Source: Rahnella perminowiae (GTDB taxonomy: Bacteria; Pseudomonadota; Gammaproteobacteria; Enterobacterales; Enterobacteriaceae). From it: a DNA stretch of 41,541 nt. This document shows positions 27,325 to 39,139 of the stretch, piece by piece. The stretch's first letter is position 1. The number at the start of each line of letters is the position of its first letter. The translations under genes were made by a program, and so were the position numbers. The notes beneath the pieces are model-generated. The model did no database searches and was not told the origin of the DNA. It worked only from the letters and a program-made list of their open reading frames with translations. The DNA is taken from positions 1 through 41,541 of the forward strand of contig NZ_JAFMOS010000633.1 in NCBI RefSeq assembly GCF_019049755.1, read 5' to 3'.

Positions 27325-27972
27325 GTGTTCGATATTGGATTTAGTGAACTGCTGCTGGTATTGGTGATTGGCCTGGTTGTCCTCGGGCCCGAGCGTTTAC
27401 CTGTAGCAGTCAGAACAGTAGCAGGCTGGATCCGTACGCTTCGTGCAATGGCTGCTTCAGTTCAGAGCGAATTATCGCAGGAACTGAAGCTCCAGGAATT
27501 GCAGGATAGCCTGAAGAAAGCGGAAGAATCCGGTCTGAAGAATCTCACGCCAGAAATCAAAGCGTCTATGGACGAGTTGAAAGAGGCCGCAGAATCTATG
27601 AAGCAGTCGATCAATTCAGGATTGAATCCTGCGGAGAAGGCTGTCGAAGACGCCAAAGCGGAAGGCAACACTATCCACAATCCTGTTCTGGATGAAGCTG
27701 AAGCGCACCATGATGCAGGTGTCTCTCCTGCTGCTGCCGACAAGGTAATTTCTGCACCAGCCGCTGCACCGCAAAGTGCTGTTGATGCTGCCCTGGCATC
27801 AAACAGAACGGCGCATGCCGCAGCTGAAACGCTGGCGGCATCGGTGGAACCTGTCGCTGACAGTTCTGTTGACGTTTCACCTGTTGTGAAAACCGCGGCT
27901 GAAGCCCCTGTGGAGGAACCCACAGCACCGGTTAAACCGGCTTCATCAACTCAAACGACAGGCGAGCGTTAA
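27325..27972 (+). CDS. tatB: TatB, twin-arginine translocase receptor subunit
   Basis: TatB works with TatC as the receptor for Tat signal peptides. Its 215 residues make it longer than the 171 of E. coli. The conserved part is the N-terminal helix ([20 protein letters not shown]), the [20 protein letters not shown] hinge/amphipathic region and a charged helix to about residue 100. The remainder (about 105-215) is an Ala/Pro/Val/Glu-rich low-complexity tail that is poorly conserved in the family. The start is GTG, as in E. coli, three bases after tatA. Confidence 0.96.
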   Translation: MFDIGFSELLLVLVIGLVVLGPERLPVAVRTVAGWIRTLRAMAASVQSELSQELKLQELQDSLKKAEESGLKNLTPEIKASMDELKEAAESMKQSINSGLNPAEKAVEDAKAEGNTIHNPVLDEAEAHHDAGVSPAAADKVISAPAAAPQSAVDAALASNRTAHAAAETLAASVEPVADSSVDVSPVVKTAAEAPVEEPTAPVKPASSTQTTGER

Positions 27973-27974
27973 AC

Positions 27975-28742
27975 ATGGCCGTTGAAGATACACAACCCCT
28001 TATCAGCCATCTGATCGAGCTACGTAAACGTCTGCTGAATGCCATTATCTGTATTATTGTGGTGTTTTTAGCGCTGGTTTATTTTGCAAATGACATCTAT
28101 CAACTGGTGGCATCGCCGCTGATCAAGCAAATGCCGCTGGGTGCGAGCATGATTGCGACTGACGTCGCGTCGCCGTTCTTTACGCCTATCAAACTGACTA
28201 TGATCGTCTCGGTGTTTGTCTCTGCACCGTTCATTTTGTATCAGGTCTGGGCATTTGTAGCACCGGCACTTTACAAACACGAACGCCGGCTCATGATGCC
28301 GCTGCTGTTCTCAAGCTCCGCGTTATTCTATCTCGGTGTGGCGTTTGCTTATTTCGTCGTGTTCCCGCTGGCGTTCGCTTTCTTTGCGAAAACCGCACCG
28401 GCTGGCGTGCAGATAGCCACCGACATTAACAACTACCTCGATTTCGTGATGGCGTTGTTTATGGCGTTTGGCGTCTCCTTTGAAGTGCCTATCGCGATTG
28501 TGCTGCTTTGCTGGAGTGGTGTAACGACCCCGGAAGATCTGAAAAAGAAACGTCCTTATGTACTGGTCGGGGCTTTTGTAGTCGGGATGTTGTTAACACC
28601 GCCGGATGTATTCTCGCAAACGTTGCTGGCCATTCCGATGTACCTGCTATTTGAAATTGGCGTGTTCTTTGCCCGTTTCTATGTCGGAGGCCGTCGCCGG
28701 TCGGACGTCGACAACGAGACCGATCCGGATCAGTCTGCTTAA
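27975..28742 (+). CDS. tatC: TatC, twin-arginine translocase core membrane protein
   Basis: TatC is the six-helix membrane protein that recognises the twin-arginine motif. It has 255 residues (E. coli 258). The conserved N-terminal cytoplasmic stretch [14 protein letters not shown] is present, as are the first periplasmic loop with [10 protein letters not shown] and the [12 protein letters not shown] and [16 protein letters not shown] segments. Hydrophobic helices fall near 20-40, 75-97, 112-140, 155-178, 193-208 and 212-232. It starts two bases after tatB. A perfect terminator-like hairpin follows at 28762, so tatD may be partly uncoupled. Confidence 0.97.
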   Translation: MAVEDTQPLISHLIELRKRLLNAIICIIVVFLALVYFANDIYQLVASPLIKQMPLGASMIATDVASPFFTPIKLTMIVSVFVSAPFILYQVWAFVAPALYKHERRLMMPLLFSSSALFYLGVAFAYFVVFPLAFAFFAKTAPAGVQIATDINNYLDFVMALFMAFGVSFEVPIAIVLLCWSGVTTPEDLKKKRPYVLVGAFVVGMLLTPPDVFSQTLLAIPMYLLFEIGVFFARFYVGGRRRSDVDNETDPDQSA

Positions 28743-28761
28743 AGTTTTTTTCGTTATAGAG

Positions 28762-28781
28762 AACCGCCCTGTTGGGCGGTT
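28762..28781 (+). terminator. Intrinsic terminator between tatC and tatD
   Basis: AACCGCCC / GGGCGGTT, a perfect eight-base stem with loop TGTT, is followed by TCATTTTC. It ends 18 bases before the tatD start. The T-tract is broken, so read-through is likely. Confidence 0.7.
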
Positions 28782-28799
28782 TCATTTTCAGGACTCCCC

Positions 28800-29591
28800 A
28801 TGTTTGAAATCGGTATAAATCTTACCAGCAGTCAGTTTGATAAAGACCGGCTGCAGGTGGTGGAAAGAGCCAGAGCCGCCGGTCTGAGCGGCATGTTGAT
28901 CACCGGAACGTCAGCGCAGGAAAGTGTCGAAGCGCAGAAAATGGCGGATGATCATCCTGATTTTTGCTGGTCGACGGCGGGTGTGCATCCGCATCAGGCG
29001 AGCGACTGGAATGCGCAGGTTGAAGCCGGTATCCGCGAGCTCGCAGCGTTACCCAATGTGGTTGCGATCGGCGAGTGCGGGCTGGATTTCAATCGTAACT
29101 TTTCTCCGGCAGATCGGCAGGAAGCGGCTTTTACCGCGCAGCTGGCGCTGGCGAAAGAACTGCAGTTACCGGTCTTTCTGCATTGTCGCGATGCTGGGGA
29201 GCGCTTCGCCGCGTTGCTCAAACCTTGGCTGTCCGGTTTGCCGGGCGGTGTGGTTCATTGTTTTACCGGCACCCGTCAGGAGCTTGAGTTGTATTTATCT
29301 CTCGGACTGTCGGTGGGTATTACCGGTTGGGTATGTGATGAGCGTCGCGGGCTGGAACTGCGTGAAATGCTGCCGCTGATCCCGGCGGAGAGGTTATTGC
29401 TGGAAACCGATGCACCGTATTTACTGCCGCGTGATATGGAAAACAAACCGAAAAACCGTCGCAATGAACCCGCTTTCCTGCCGCATATTGTGAAGCAGGT
29501 GGCTCTTTGGCGTGGTGAGGATCCCCTATGGCTGGCGGACGTTACGGATGACAATGCGCGTAAGCTTTTTGCCCTTCCGGCACGCGGCTGA
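28800..29591 (+). CDS. tatD: TatD, metal-dependent 3'-5' DNase
   Basis: A TatD-family nuclease of the amidohydrolase fold. In E. coli it is linked to repair of oxidative DNA damage and is not required for Tat export. It has 263 residues (E. coli 260). The usual metal and active-site stretches are present: [41 protein letters not shown] and [13 protein letters not shown]. The first residues [13 protein letters not shown] match the E. coli start. AGGA lies seven bases before the ATG, in the tail of the tatC terminator. A strong shared hairpin with rfaH follows four bases after the stop. Confidence 0.95.
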   Translation: MFEIGINLTSSQFDKDRLQVVERARAAGLSGMLITGTSAQESVEAQKMADDHPDFCWSTAGVHPHQASDWNAQVEAGIRELAALPNVVAIGECGLDFNRNFSPADRQEAAFTAQLALAKELQLPVFLHCRDAGERFAALLKPWLSGLPGGVVHCFTGTRQELELYLSLGLSVGITGWVCDERRGLELREMLPLIPAERLLLETDAPYLLPRDMENKPKNRRNEPAFLPHIVKQVALWRGEDPLWLADVTDDNARKLFALPARG

Positions 29592-29594
29592 ACC

Positions 29595-29631
29595 CCGTAA
29601 AAAGGTACTGCAGGACAGTGCCTTTTTACGG
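29595..29631. terminator. Bidirectional terminator between tatD and rfaH
   Basis: A 16-base-pair hairpin with outer arms CCGTAAAAAGG / CCTTTTTACGG and inner arms ACTG / CAGT joined through one T-G pair, with a five-base loop. The A-run and T-run lie inside the stem, so it can work on both strands between the convergent genes. Confidence 0.8.
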
Positions 29632-29666
29632 TCGACCCATCCAGTTCAACAGAGCGGGAATACCGG

Positions 29667-30155
29667 TTACATTTTTTGGAAGTGCGTATTTTCGATGCTC
29701 TGACGAACCGGCTGGTTGATGAGATTAAGCATCAGCAGTGAACGTGCTTCGCCGTCCGGTTCAGTATAAATCGCTTCGATGCCGGCAAAAATTCCGCCGG
29801 TAATCACCACCTGATCGCCTTCATACGGTGTATCAGGATCACGAATATCAACTGATGGCGGTTCCATCAACTGTTTAATGACATCAGGCTGGACGGTGGC
29901 AAGTTTCGCACCAAAGCGGATGAAGTGGCTGACACCACGCGTTGCGTTGATAGTCGTGGTATGGATCCGCTCAGGGTCGAACTCGACGAACATATAATTC
30001 GGAAACAGTGGCTCGCTGACCGCAGTGCGGCGTCCGCGCACCAGTTTTTCAAGCGTGATCATTGGCGTCAGGCAGTTAACGTGCTGGCGCTCAAGATGTT
30101 CTTTTGCGCGAAGAAGCTGACCACGTTTGCAATAGAGTAAATACCAGGATTCCAT
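29667..30155 (-). CDS. rfaH: RfaH, transcription antitermination factor
   Basis: An NusG paralogue that is recruited at ops elements and lets RNA polymerase read long operons for lipopolysaccharide, capsule and similar loci. It has 162 residues, equal to E. coli. The NGN domain occupies about 1-100 ([56 protein letters not shown]). The KOW-type domain that can switch fold is at about 110-162 ([19 protein letters not shown]). The start at 30155 is chosen over one 23 codons upstream because it has GTGGGAA before it and matches the family N-terminus. No ops sequence is seen in this window, so its targets are elsewhere. Confidence 0.96.
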   Translation of the reverse strand: MESWYLLYCKRGQLLRAKEHLERQHVNCLTPMITLEKLVRGRRTAVSEPLFPNYMFVEFDPERIHTTTINATRGVSHFIRFGAKLATVQPDVIKQLMEPPSVDIRDPDTPYEGDQVVITGGIFAGIEAIYTEPDGEARSLLMLNLINQPVRQSIENTHFQKM

Positions 30156-30327
30156 AGTTTCCCACATAAAAGCGTCGAGCGGGGCAGCATACCAAAAGCC
30201 GCTCAGGAGATATAGACAGTGCAAGTCTCTGCAGACGTTTGCTGATTGTCGGCCCGTTATCTTTTATTATCGGAGAAAAGCGCATTCTTATCCCCTCTAT
30301 TAGTCCTATTTTATCAGGAGAAATCTC

Positions 30328-31053
30328 ATGGAGTTATTCTTACTGAGTAACGGTAAGCTTTCAGGTGAATCTGAGTTACTGGGCTACGCTAAAGCGCGTA
30401 TCCAGACTATGTTTGAGGCGCACAAGATTACCTCAGCTGTCCTAATCCCTTATGCCCTGATCCGCAGCGATTACGATGCCCGCGCCCTGGAGCTTTCTGA
30501 TGTGCTGGGCATTGACGTTAGCAGTATTCATCATGCAGCAAACCCGGCTGAAGCGATTGCCAGCGCGGAATGTATTTTGATCAGCGGCGGGAATACCTGG
30601 ATGCTTAATCAAATGTTGCATGAACACAGCCTGATCGTGCCGATCCAGCGGGCAGTGCGTGAGCGCAATGTACCTTATATCGGCTGGAGTGCGGGCTGCA
30701 ATGTCGCCACACCCAGTATCCGTACCACCAATGATATGCCTGTTCGCAACTCTGTGGTTCTGCCTTCTCTTGGCCTGTTCCCGGTGCAAATCAATCCGCA
30801 CTATATTGATGCCCATTTAAGCGGTCATATGGGTGAAACCCGTGATGAGCGCATTGCGGAATTCTGCGCGGTTAATCCGTCGGAATCAGTAATTGCGTTG
30901 CGTGAAGGCAGCCTGTTACAGGTGTCCGGCAACAATCTGAGCTACTTCAGTGCGAAAGAGCAGGGTTTTAAAGTTTTCCGTCACGGGCAGGATACGCAGG
31001 AATATCAGGACACTCAGGCGATTCAGTCTCTGGTGCCTTTTAACTGCCTGTAA
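30328..31053 (+). CDS. pepE: PepE, alpha-aspartyl dipeptidase
   Basis: Peptidase E, a cytoplasmic serine peptidase (family S51) that hydrolyses Asp-X dipeptides. It has 241 residues, slightly longer than E. coli PepE (229). The nucleophile is S121 (IGWSAGCNVA). H158 (INPHYID) and E193 (LREGSL) complete the triad. The N-terminus MELFLLSNGKL is conserved; AGGAG precedes the ATG. In E. coli pepE lies in another region of the chromosome; here it is inserted between rfaH and ubiD. It has its own 172-base upstream region, with TTGCTG and TTTTAT elements 17 bases apart. Confidence 0.93.
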   Translation: MELFLLSNGKLSGESELLGYAKARIQTMFEAHKITSAVLIPYALIRSDYDARALELSDVLGIDVSSIHHAANPAEAIASAECILISGGNTWMLNQMLHEHSLIVPIQRAVRERNVPYIGWSAGCNVATPSIRTTNDMPVRNSVVLPSLGLFPVQINPHYIDAHLSGHMGETRDERIAEFCAVNPSESVIALREGSLLQVSGNNLSYFSAKEQGFKVFRHGQDTQEYQDTQAIQSLVPFNCL

Positions 31054-31208
31054 TTGTCGTCACGATACTACTTCCGCATCGTCAGTCCAGAAATACCCGG
31101 CTGACGGTTATACAGTTTTTACGTTATCAGACTTTAGTTACTGTTAAGAAATTTACTCATAACAAACTTGCTGATAACAAAAAGGCAGCAACAACCCCGG
31201 AGAGGCTC

Positions 31209-31214
31209 TATAAT
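31209..31214 (+). promoter_or_regulatory. Consensus -10 element upstream of ubiD
   Basis: TATAAT, a perfect -10 hexamer, ends 32 bases before the ubiD start. The -35 position (CAGCAA at 17 bases) is poor, so strength is uncertain. Confidence 0.5.
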
Positions 31215-31246
31215 GCTCTCCTTCAACCCGGCGACTCAGAATCAGC

Positions 31247-32737
31247 ATGAAATACCGTGATTTACGTGACTTCCTCTCGTTACTTGAAAAGAGAGGCCAA
31301 CTGAAACGCATTAGACAGTCAGTTGACCCTTATCTGGAAATGACCGAAATTGCCGATCGCACCCTGCGTGCAGGCGGTCCCGCGCTTTTGTTCGAAAACC
31401 CCAAAGGCTACGACATGCCGGTTCTGTGCAATTTATTTGGCACACCTCAGCGTGTGGCGATGGGCATGGGCAAAGAAGATGTCAGTGCGTTGCGGGAAGT
31501 CGGTGAATTACTGGCATTTCTGAAAGAACCTGAGCCACCGCGGGGCTTGCGTGATTTATACGACAAAGCGCCAAAGTTTAAACAGGTGCTGAATATGTCG
31601 ACCAAAATGCTGCATTCCGCCCCGTGCCAGCAGCAGATTTGGGAAGGTGATGCGGTCGATATCACCAAAATTCCGGTGATGCAGTGCTGGCCGGAAGATG
31701 CCGCGCCGCTCATCACCTGGGGACTGACTGTCACCCGGGGACCGAACAAGCCGCGTCAGAATCTGGGCATATATCGTCAGCAGGTGCTGGGTAAAAATAA
31801 AGTGATCATGCGCTGGTTGTCCCATCGCGGCGGTGCGCTTGATTTTCAGGAATGGTGCAAACAGAATCCGGGTCAGCGTTTTCCGGTTTCTGTTGCGCTG
31901 GGGGCTGATCCGGCTACGATTCTTGGTGCTGTGACGCCGGTTCCCGATACGCTTTCTGAATATGCCTTTGCCGGGCTGTTGCGTGGCAACAAAACGGAAG
32001 TGGTTAAATGTATTTCTAACGATTTGGAAGTGCCGGCCAGCGCCGAAATTGTGCTGGAAGGGTATATCGAGCCGGGTGAAATGGCACCGGAAGGCCCGTA
32101 TGGTGACCACACCGGCTACTATAATGAAGTGGACAACTTCCCGGTGTTCACCATTACGCACATGACACAGCGTAAAGATGCTATCTATCATTCGACCTAT
32201 ACTGGCCGTCCGCCGGATGAACCTGCAGTACTGGGTGTGGCGCTGAATGAAGTGTTTGTGCCGATTCTGAAAAAGCAGTTTCCGGAAATTGTTGATTTCT
32301 ATTTGCCGCCTGAGGGTTGCTCCTACCGTCTGGCTGTCGTTACCATGAAGAAGCAGTACGCGGGTCATGCGAAACGCGTGATGATGGGGGTCTGGTCCTT
32401 CCTGCGACAGTTCATGTACACCAAGTTTGTGATTGTGTGCGACGATGACGTGAATGCCCGTGACTGGAACGATGTGATTTGGGCGATCACGACCCGAATG
32501 GATCCCGCGCGGGATACGGTTCTGGTAGAAAATACCCCGATTGATTATCTTGATTTTGCTTCCCCTGTGTCGGGCCTTGGCTCGAAAATGGGGATGGATG
32601 CTACCAATAAATGGCCGGGCGAAACGCAGCGTGAATGGGGGCGTCCGATTGTGAAAGATCCGGAAGTCACCGCGCGTATCGACGCTATTTGGCACGAACT
32701 CGCTATTCTTAATGATAAAGACGATACGAAAAAATAA
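31247..32737 (+). CDS. ubiD: UbiD, 4-hydroxy-3-polyprenylbenzoate decarboxylase
   Basis: UbiD removes the carboxyl group from the prenylated hydroxybenzoate early in ubiquinone synthesis. It uses prenylated FMN supplied by UbiX, with Mn2+ and K+. It has 496 residues (E. coli 497). The prFMN/metal site is covered by [33 protein letters not shown] and the catalytic ERE-like acidic stretch [18 protein letters not shown]. The C-terminal part has [16 protein letters not shown]. The start [14 protein letters not shown] is the conserved N-terminus. fre follows after 48 bases; the two are adjacent in E. coli too. Confidence 0.97.
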   Translation: MKYRDLRDFLSLLEKRGQLKRIRQSVDPYLEMTEIADRTLRAGGPALLFENPKGYDMPVLCNLFGTPQRVAMGMGKEDVSALREVGELLAFLKEPEPPRGLRDLYDKAPKFKQVLNMSTKMLHSAPCQQQIWEGDAVDITKIPVMQCWPEDAAPLITWGLTVTRGPNKPRQNLGIYRQQVLGKNKVIMRWLSHRGGALDFQEWCKQNPGQRFPVSVALGADPATILGAVTPVPDTLSEYAFAGLLRGNKTEVVKCISNDLEVPASAEIVLEGYIEPGEMAPEGPYGDHTGYYNEVDNFPVFTITHMTQRKDAIYHSTYTGRPPDEPAVLGVALNEVFVPILKKQFPEIVDFYLPPEGCSYRLAVVTMKKQYAGHAKRVMMGVWSFLRQFMYTKFVIVCDDDVNARDWNDVIWAITTRMDPARDTVLVENTPIDYLDFASPVSGLGSKMGMDATNKWPGETQREWGRPIVKDPEVTARIDAIWHELAILNDKDDTKK

Positions 32738-32785
32738 TCGAATCTTTGTCCTACGCTTTGCTTTGACGACCCACAGAGGGACCGC

Positions 32786-33487
32786 ATGACAACATTGAGC
32801 TGTAAAGTGACCTCAGTTGAGGCGATAACCGATACGGTGTATCGCGTCCGGCTGGTTCCGGAAGCGCCTTTCTCGTTCCGCGCGGGTCAGTATCTGATGG
32901 TGGTAATGGATGAGCGTGACAAGCGCCCGTTCTCTCTGGCTTCCACGCCAGCCCAACACAATGTGATTGAGTTGCACATTGGCGCGTCTGAACTGAATCT
33001 GTACGCGATGGCCGTGATGGATCGCATTTTGAAAGAACAGGCCATCACCGTGGATATTCCGCACGGCGATGCCTGGTTGCGTGAAGACGGTGAACGTCCG
33101 CTGGTGCTGATTGCGGGCGGAACCGGATTTTCTTACGTGCGTTCTATTTTGATCACCGCGCTCGAACAACAACCACATCGTGATATTTCTATTTACTGGG
33201 GCGGCCGTGAACTGAAGCATCTGTATGATCTCAGTGAACTGGAAGCGCTGAGCATCAATCACCCGAACCTGAAAGTGATCCCGGTGGTTGAACAGCCGGA
33301 AGAAGGATGGCAGGGCAGAAGCGGTACTGTCCTGAGCGCGGTGCTACAGGATTTCTCCTCACTGGCTGAGTACGATATTTATATCGCGGGTCGTTTTGAG
33401 ATGGCAAAAATCGCCCGTGAACGTTTTGTCGCAGAACGCGGTGCACAGGAAGACCGTCTGTTTGGTGATGCCTTCTCTTTCATCTGA
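32786..33487 (+). CDS. fre: Fre, NAD(P)H-flavin reductase
   Basis: Fre reduces free flavins with NAD(P)H; reduced flavin then serves ferric-iron reduction and activation of ribonucleotide reductase. It has 233 residues, the E. coli length. The flavin-binding motif RPFSLASTP is at about 49-57 and the nicotinamide motif [10 protein letters not shown] at about 110-120, the layout of the ferredoxin-NADP reductase fold without a tightly bound FAD. GAGGGA lies before the ATG. Convergent with fadA; two hairpins lie between the two genes. Confidence 0.96.
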   Translation: MTTLSCKVTSVEAITDTVYRVRLVPEAPFSFRAGQYLMVVMDERDKRPFSLASTPAQHNVIELHIGASELNLYAMAVMDRILKEQAITVDIPHGDAWLREDGERPLVLIAGGTGFSYVRSILITALEQQPHRDISIYWGGRELKHLYDLSELEALSINHPNLKVIPVVEQPEEGWQGRSGTVLSAVLQDFSSLAEYDIYIAGRFEMAKIARERFVAERGAQEDRLFGDAFSFI

Positions 33488-33503
33488 TTGAATAATGAAA
33501 AAG

Positions 33504-33522
33504 CCCGCCCCTGACAGGCGGG
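33504..33522 (-). terminator. Terminator of fadBA (minus strand)
   Basis: CCCGCC / GGCGGG with a seven-base loop. Read on the minus strand the hairpin is followed by GCTTTTTCATT, a good T-tract. It lies 82 bases beyond the fadA stop, past the hairpin at 33558. Confidence 0.75.
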
Positions 33523-33557
33523 AAAACGGCAACTAAAACGGTAACGACAGATTGATG

Positions 33558-33580
33558 AAAGCGGGCTTAATGCCCGCTTT
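33558..33580 (+). terminator. Terminator of fre (plus strand)
   Basis: AAAGCGGGC / GCCCGCTTT, a perfect nine-base stem with loop TTAAT, is followed by TGTGTTTTT on the plus strand. It lies 71 bases after the fre stop and close to the fadA stop. Confidence 0.78.
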
Positions 33581-33603
33581 TGTGTTTTTCAGGAAGAGGG
33601 AAA

Positions 33604-36971
<3,368 letters not shown>

Positions 36972-36997
36972 GTGTCTCTCCTGAATCATCTGGGATG

Positions 36998-37014
36998 ATC
37001 TGGTATGACCAGAT
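36998..37014. promoter_or_regulatory. FadR operator of fadBA
   Basis: ATCTGGTATGACCAGAT is a near-perfect palindrome and differs by one central base from the FadR site as I recall it at E. coli fadB. It lies 27 bases upstream of the fadB start, in the expected early-transcript position. Confidence 0.85.
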
Positions 37015-37115
37015 GACTTGGAGTGTGGTTTTTATGTTAATAATTTGCAAATGAGATGTGTTTTATTTGCAGGCAAGATCACAAACCTTCCGGGACTATG
37101 GTCGCGGTGAGGCTG

Positions 37116-37124
37116 TGGTAAGAT
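37116..37124 (+). promoter_or_regulatory. Extended -10 element of pepQ
   Basis: TGGTAAGAT contains a TG-N-TAAGAT extended -10. It lies 36 bases before the pepQ start. No good -35 is present, which is common for extended -10 promoters. Confidence 0.45.
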
Positions 37125-37160
37125 GCTGCATCGTCTTTCAGGTGAAAAAAGGAGAGTTGG

Positions 37161-38492
37161 ATGGAATCGCTTACTACGCTTTATAAAGAACATATTGCCA
37201 CGCTGCAGACGCGTGCCCGTGAAATTCTGCAACGTTCTCAGCTTGATGCGTTACTGATTCACTCCGGTGAGTTGCTGACGACCTTCCTTGATGACCACAG
37301 TTATCCCTTCAAAGTCAATCCGCAGTTCAAGGCCTGGGTGCCGGTCACCAAAGTGCCGAATTGCTGGTTGTGGGTGGATGGCGTGAATGCCCCGAAATTG
37401 TGGTTCTATTCCCCCGTGGACTACTGGCACAGCCATGAACCGCTGCCAGACTCCTTCTGGACGAAAGAAATTTCCCTGACGCCGCTGGCCAACGCCGACG
37501 ATATCAAAGGCCAGTTGCCGGTTGATCTCAAACGTGTGGGTTACATCGGTTACAGTCAGGAACGCGCGATCGGCATGGGTATTCCTGCTGCCAACGTCAA
37601 CCCGAAAGCTGTGCTGGATTTCCTGCATTATCATCGCGCTTACAAAACGGGTTATGAACTGGCCTGTATGCGTGAAGCGCAGAAAGTCGCGGTCAGCGGC
37701 CATCGTGCGGCGAAAGAGGCGTTCCTTTCCGGCATGAGTGAATTCGACATCAATCTGGCGTATCTCACGGCTACCGGTCATCGTGATACCGATGTGCCTT
37801 ACGACAACATTGTTGCGCTCAATGAACACGCTTCCGTACTGCATTACACGACGCTAGATAACCAGCCGCCTGCCGAAATGCACAGCTTCCTGCTTGATGC
37901 CGGTGCGGAATATAATGGCTATGCCGCTGACCTGACGCGGACCTATGCCGCAAAACCGGACAGTGATTTCGCTGCACTGGTGAAAGATCTCAATACGGAA
38001 GAACTCGCGTTAATTGATACGATTAAGGCCGGTGTGCGCTATACCGACTATCATATTCAGATGCATCACCGCATCGCCAAATTGTTGAAAGCGCACAAGC
38101 TGGTGGTCGATATCAGTGAAGACGCCATGGTGGAACAGAACCTGACCGGGCCTTTCCTGCCACACGGTCTGGGACATCCGCTGGGATTACAGGTGCATGA
38201 TGTTGCCGGGTTTATGCAGGACGATACCGGTACACATCTGGCTGCGCCTTCGCAATATCCTTATCTGCGTTGCACCCGTGTGATTGAGCCTGGCATGGTA
38301 CTGACTATCGAGCCGGGTCTGTATTTCATCGATTCGTTGTTGTTACCGTGGCGCGAAGGGCAGTTCAGCAAACATTTTGCCTGGGATCGCATCAATGCGA
38401 TGAAGCCATTTGGCGGTATTCGTATCGAAGACAATATTGTCATCCATGACAATCGTATCGAAAATATGACACGCGATCTGAAGCTGGCCTGA
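37161..38492 (+). CDS. pepQ: PepQ, Xaa-Pro dipeptidase (prolidase)
   Basis: A cytoplasmic metallopeptidase (family M24) that cleaves Xaa-Pro dipeptides. It has 443 residues, exactly as in E. coli, so the metal ligands fall at the same places: D246 ([11 protein letters not shown]), D257 (AADLTRTY), then the [21 protein letters not shown] and [10 protein letters not shown] segments for the remaining His and Glu ligands. The N-terminal half is the creatinase-like domain. A GGAGAG ribosome binding site precedes the ATG. Its stop shares one base with the yigZ start (TGATG), so they are co-translated. Divergent from fadB. Confidence 0.97.
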   Translation: MESLTTLYKEHIATLQTRAREILQRSQLDALLIHSGELLTTFLDDHSYPFKVNPQFKAWVPVTKVPNCWLWVDGVNAPKLWFYSPVDYWHSHEPLPDSFWTKEISLTPLANADDIKGQLPVDLKRVGYIGYSQERAIGMGIPAANVNPKAVLDFLHYHRAYKTGYELACMREAQKVAVSGHRAAKEAFLSGMSEFDINLAYLTATGHRDTDVPYDNIVALNEHASVLHYTTLDNQPPAEMHSFLLDAGAEYNGYAADLTRTYAAKPDSDFAALVKDLNTEELALIDTIKAGVRYTDYHIQMHHRIAKLLKAHKLVVDISEDAMVEQNLTGPFLPHGLGHPLGLQVHDVAGFMQDDTGTHLAAPSQYPYLRCTRVIEPGMVLTIEPGLYFIDSLLLPWREGQFSKHFAWDRINAMKPFGGIRIEDNIVIHDNRIENMTRDLKLA

Positions 38493-39103
38493 TGCAGCCT
38501 TATGCCGTCCCCGCTGAGTCCGTCAGTTTCAGCGAAGAAATAAAGAAAAGTCGCTTCATCACCTTACTGGCAAGAACGGAAGGCATTGAAGCGGCAAAAG
38601 CCTTTATTCAGCATGTCAGACATCAGCACCCGGCAGCGCGTCATCACTGCTGGGCGTTTGTGGCTGGTGCGCCTGCTGATTCTCAGCAACTGGGCTTTTC
38701 TGATGATGGAGAACCGGCGGGCACAGCCGGTAAACCCATCTTAAGTCAGCTGATGGGATGCGGGGTTGGGGAGATCACGGCCGTCGTGGTGCGTTATTAC
38801 GGTGGCATTATGCTGGGCACCGGCGGCCTCGTGAAGGCCTACGGCGGTGGTGTTCAGCAGGCATTAAAACAACTTATCGTGCAGCAAAAGGTTCCGCTGG
38901 TGAAGTACGCAGTACAGTGTGATTACAGCCAGTTACAGCAGGTTGAAATGCTGCTTTCGCATGTGGGTGGGCATATTTTACGCAGTGAGTACGGCGCGGC
39001 GGTGGACCTCGTTCTGGCGCTGCCTGCCGCAGATGCGCCGGCAACAGTCAGCCACTTATTCGATATCAGCCGTGGCACACTTATCCTGCGTCCGGTTTCT
39101 TAA
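38492..39103 (+). CDS. yigZ: YigZ, IMPACT-family protein
   Basis: A 203-residue member of the IMPACT/YigZ family (UPF0029), whose bacterial function is not settled; the eukaryotic relative IMPACT regulates translation through GCN2/GCN1. The N-terminal conserved domain covers about 1-130, with SRFITLLARTEGIEAAKAF, RHHCWAFVAG, GFSDDGEPAGTAGKPIL and VVRYYGGIMLGTGGLVKAYGG. The C-terminal ferredoxin-like domain (about 135-200) is more variable. It overlaps the pepQ stop by one base, as expected for an operon, and trkH follows after 36 bases. The name rests on similarity and position. Confidence 0.93.
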   Translation: MQPYAVPAESVSFSEEIKKSRFITLLARTEGIEAAKAFIQHVRHQHPAARHHCWAFVAGAPADSQQLGFSDDGEPAGTAGKPILSQLMGCGVGEITAVVVRYYGGIMLGTGGLVKAYGGGVQQALKQLIVQQKVPLVKYAVQCDYSQLQQVEMLLSHVGGHILRSEYGAAVDLVLALPAADAPATVSHLFDISRGTLILRPVS

Positions 39104-39139
39104 ATTTTCTATGATTACTTCGCTGAGGAACGCACCAGC

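Noticed and set aside
27462-27923. Minus-strand open frame opposite the tatB tail
   Set aside because: Ala/Ser/Thr-rich mirror of the low-complexity TatB tail; no start signal.
31556-32695. Long open frame (379 codons) on the minus strand within ubiD
   Set aside because: It is fully antisense to a well-conserved gene, its His/Arg-rich composition is typical of a shadow frame, and no ribosome binding site or family likeness is seen.
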